64,000 bases of DNA from Thermosipho sp. (in: thermotogales). Lineage in GTDB: Bacteria; Thermotogota; Thermotogae; Thermotogales; Fervidobacteriaceae. The translations under genes and the position numbers were made by a program. Positions 62,943 to 64,000 of the stretch are shown piece by piece (within the stretch, counting starts at the first letter, position 1; each line of letters opens with the position of its first letter). The notes beneath the pieces were generated by a model, which searched no databases, was not told the origin of the DNA, and saw only the letters and a list, made by a program, of their open reading frames with translations. The stretch is taken from contig JACDNZ010000004.1 in the NCBI GenBank assembly GCA_017656345.1, positions 1-64,000 on the forward strand, in the 5' to 3' direction.

Positions 62943-62948
62943 ATTATA
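62943..62948 (-). promoter_or_regulatory. Promoter -10 for the radical SAM-PadR-tdk operon
   Basis: TATAAT on the minus strand directly after the terminator at 62953-62983. The -35 region would lie within that terminator stem. Confidence 0.4.
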
Positions 62949-62952
62949 TAAC

Positions 62953-62983
62953 AAAATCCCCCACAAAAATTGTGGGGGATTTT
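62953..62983 (-). terminator. Terminator of the DUF5320-like gene pair
   Basis: A 14-bp perfect stem AAAATCCCCCACAA / TTGTGGGGGATTTT with a three-base loop, followed by TTTTGTTATA on the minus strand. Confidence 0.88.
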
Positions 62984-62985
62984 AT

Positions 62986-63234
62986 TTACCATAATCTTCT
63001 TCCGAATCCTCGGCCAAACCCTCGGCCTCCTGCAAATCCATAACCTCTTCCATAACCCCATCCTGCTCTTCTACCAAAACCCCATCCTATTCCTCGACCA
63101 AAACCGTAACCTCTTCCAAATCCACCAATATAAGGATTAAACCAAACATTTCTTAAATTATACGTCCCGCAATATCCTCTTCTCCATCCAATTGGTCCTG
63201 TTCCAAGTGGTCCTGTTCCATCAAAACCTGGCAT
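62986..63234 (-). CDS. Gly-Arg-rich DUF5320-type protein
   Basis: 82 residues from the chosen ATG (MPGFDGTGPLGTGPIGWRR), the usual DUF5320 opening. The remainder is Gly/Phe/Arg/Tyr repeats (GFGRGYGFGRGIGWGFGRR). In other anaerobes this family sits beside NifX-like and MinD-like ferredoxin ATPase genes; here such genes lie 16 kb away at 43907-46583. No enzyme motif. One base separates it from the gene upstream; SD AGGAGGTG. Confidence 0.8.
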   Translation of the reverse strand: MPGFDGTGPLGTGPIGWRRGYCGTYNLRNVWFNPYIGGFGRGYGFGRGIGWGFGRRAGWGYGRGYGFAGGRGFGRGFGRRLW

Positions 63235-63235
63235 A

Positions 63236-63454
63236 TCATTCACCTCCTTGCAAAATTTCATCTATCTCTTTCAATCTTTTTTCTACAAAAGCAAGTTCAC
63301 TTTTTAAATATTCTCTGTAATCTAATAGCATTTCTCTTTCATCCTCAAGAATAAATCTCTCATCTTCGGGCCCATAATAATATGGATCATATCTTCTCCA
63401 CCTGAAACCTCTCCCAAAGCCTCTTCCATACCCATAACCTCTATACCATCTCAT
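63236..63454 (-). CDS. Small protein: Gly-Arg head and coiled-coil tail
   Basis: 72 residues. The first 20 are Gly/Arg/Tyr (WYRGYGYGRGFGRGF), then an acidic linker and a coiled coil (about 35-68: LLDYREYLKSELAFVEKRL). This head-plus-coil layout occurs in proteins paired with DUF5320 members. It probably partners the product of the next gene. Function unknown. SD AAGGAGGTG. Confidence 0.72.
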   Translation of the reverse strand: MRWYRGYGYGRGFGRGFRWRRYDPYYYGPEDERFILEDEREMLLDYREYLKSELAFVEKRLKEIDEILQGGE

Positions 63455-63478
63455 TTTTACACCTCCTTTTCATAGATA

Positions 63479-63507
63479 ATTTTATATCATTAGTGATTAA
63501 ATGTCAA
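63479..63507 (-). promoter_or_regulatory. Promoter of the DUF5320-like pair
   Basis: Minus strand TTGACA (63507-63502), 17-bp spacer, TAAAAT (63484-63479). A near-consensus, probably strong promoter for two tiny proteins. Confidence 0.72.
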
Positions 63508-63600
63508 TACTATTTAAAAATAATTAATCAAAAACTATAATTATTCCAGAACCTCTGCTCCTTATTTAAAACATTCGGAAAAATCTTACAAAAAGTGTTT

Positions 63601-63633
63601 AAAAAAAAACTGGCACGGATTTCTCCGTGCCAG
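63601..63633 (-). terminator. Terminator of the peroxiredoxin gene
   Basis: A 10-bp stem CTGGCACGGA / TCCGTGCCAG, loop of four, followed on the minus strand by a run of nine T. Confidence 0.92.
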
Positions 63634-63676
63634 ACTTACTTTTTAGTATTTACAATTTGTTTATTTTTAAAAAACT

Positions 63677-64000
63677 TCACAATTTTTTGTGGCAGAACCA
63701 CCAATCAAAACATTCGTACTCTTTTAATCTTTTTTCTGCATCTTCAACTGTAGATGCAGGTGGTATTATTACCTCATCCTTTACTAATTCATTATCTGGC
63801 CAATTAGCTGGTAATGCTACACCTTTTTCATCTACTATTTGTAATCCCTTAACTATCCTCAAGATTTCATCCATATTTCTTCCCAGTTCTTGCGGATAAT
63901 ATAGAACAACTCTAAGAATCCCTTTTGGATCAATTATGAATACAGCTCGCACAGTATTCGTACCCTTTGCTGGATGGATCATCCCCAACATTTCAGCAAT
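63677..64000 (-). CDS. Peroxiredoxin (AhpC/TSA, Prx6-like archaeal type), C-terminal part
   Basis: The frame runs off the right edge; about 108 residues are visible. Marks of the Prx6/thermophile type are [30 protein letters not shown] and PANWPDNE, with a C-terminal extension ending [11 protein letters not shown] that carries two cysteines, as in hyperthermophilic archaeal peroxiredoxins, where they may serve as resolving cysteines. The peroxidatic Cys lies beyond the window. It reduces hydroperoxides. Confidence 0.92.
   Translation of the reverse strand: MAEMLGMIHPAKGTNTVRAVFIIDPKGILRVVLYYPQELGRNMDEILRIVKGLQIVDEKGVALPANWPDNELVKDEVIIPPASTVEDAEKRLKEYECFDWWFCHKKL

Noticed and set aside
1-64000. 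CRISPR arrays, insertion sequences, tRNA genes, riboswitches and prophage
   Set aside because: No regularly spaced direct repeats, transposase genes, cloverleaf-like sequences, known aptamer cores or phage proteins were recognised on either strand by reading; small RNAs without strong motifs could have been missed.

Overview
The window is AT-rich, gene-dense bacterial DNA from an anaerobe, most likely a member of the Thermotogae (Thermosipho or a close relative). The case rests on low G+C, 1- to 40-nt gene overlaps, frequent TTG/GTG starts behind strong Shine-Dalgarno (SD) sequences, an archaeal-type Mbx complex joined to Mrp antiporter subunits, hydrogenase maturation, a DUF4438 protein of the TM1086 type, and nitrogenase-cofactor-like proteins with no nitrogenase in view. 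The genus is inferred. I saw no insertion sequence, CRISPR array, tRNA or phage gene, and no gap longer than 300 bases.

Layout. 1-125: 3' part of an SRP RNA. 131-4430 (minus): S4-domain protein, GAF protein, diguanylate cyclase and an ABC exporter. 4521-19622 (minus): one long housekeeping operon running from a HEAT protein through isoprenoid synthesis, uridine kinase, an HD phosphohydrolase, coaX, a radical SAM protein, a degenerate site-2-protease-like protein, two small division-like proteins, murI, rapZ, yvcK, whiA, nrdR, greA and lysS to a SurA-like protein, closed by a clear terminator. 19763-23298 (plus): hydF, aspartase, a ubiquitin-like sulfur carrier and an E1-like enzyme. 23321-26040 (plus): a YtrA-type regulated ABC operon under a 30-bp palindrome. 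26062-40355: mixed genes (DUF4438, MATE, PlsC with zinc ribbon, GltS-type symporter, tdh-kbl, two alpha/beta hydrolases, ogt, MobA-like protein, MFS transporter, GH20 enzyme). 40478-42194 (plus): PlsY-like protein, metallo-beta-lactamase-fold protein and PadR regulator.

42207-46583 is the most intriguing part. A flavin NAD(P)H oxidoreductase with a Rex site is followed by a separate operon under a perfect consensus promoter and a 19-bp palindrome. That operon encodes two MinD-like ATPases with inserted ferredoxin domains, two NifX/NifB-like proteins and a ferredoxin with a Gly-Arg tail. It resembles the orange-protein (ORP) gene set of Desulfovibrio, in a genome window without nitrogenase. 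A second island at 59235-63454 (5'-nucleotidase, tdk, PadR, radical SAM, two DUF5320-like Gly-Arg proteins) carries related small proteins.

46643-57611 (minus) is a complete Mbx/Mrp-type complex in archaeal gene order. Its NuoI-like subunit is fused to a GltD/NfnB-like flavoprotein, and its NuoD-like subunit has lost half of the NiFe cysteines. Together these suggest a sodium-coupled ferredoxin:NAD(P) oxidoreductase rather than a hydrogenase. Divergent from it lies rex, with its own operator, then an LUD protein. Rex, the Mbx complex, HydF and the NAD(P)H oxidoreductase all bear on NAD(P)H, ferredoxin and hydrogen balance. The right edge cuts a peroxiredoxin gene.
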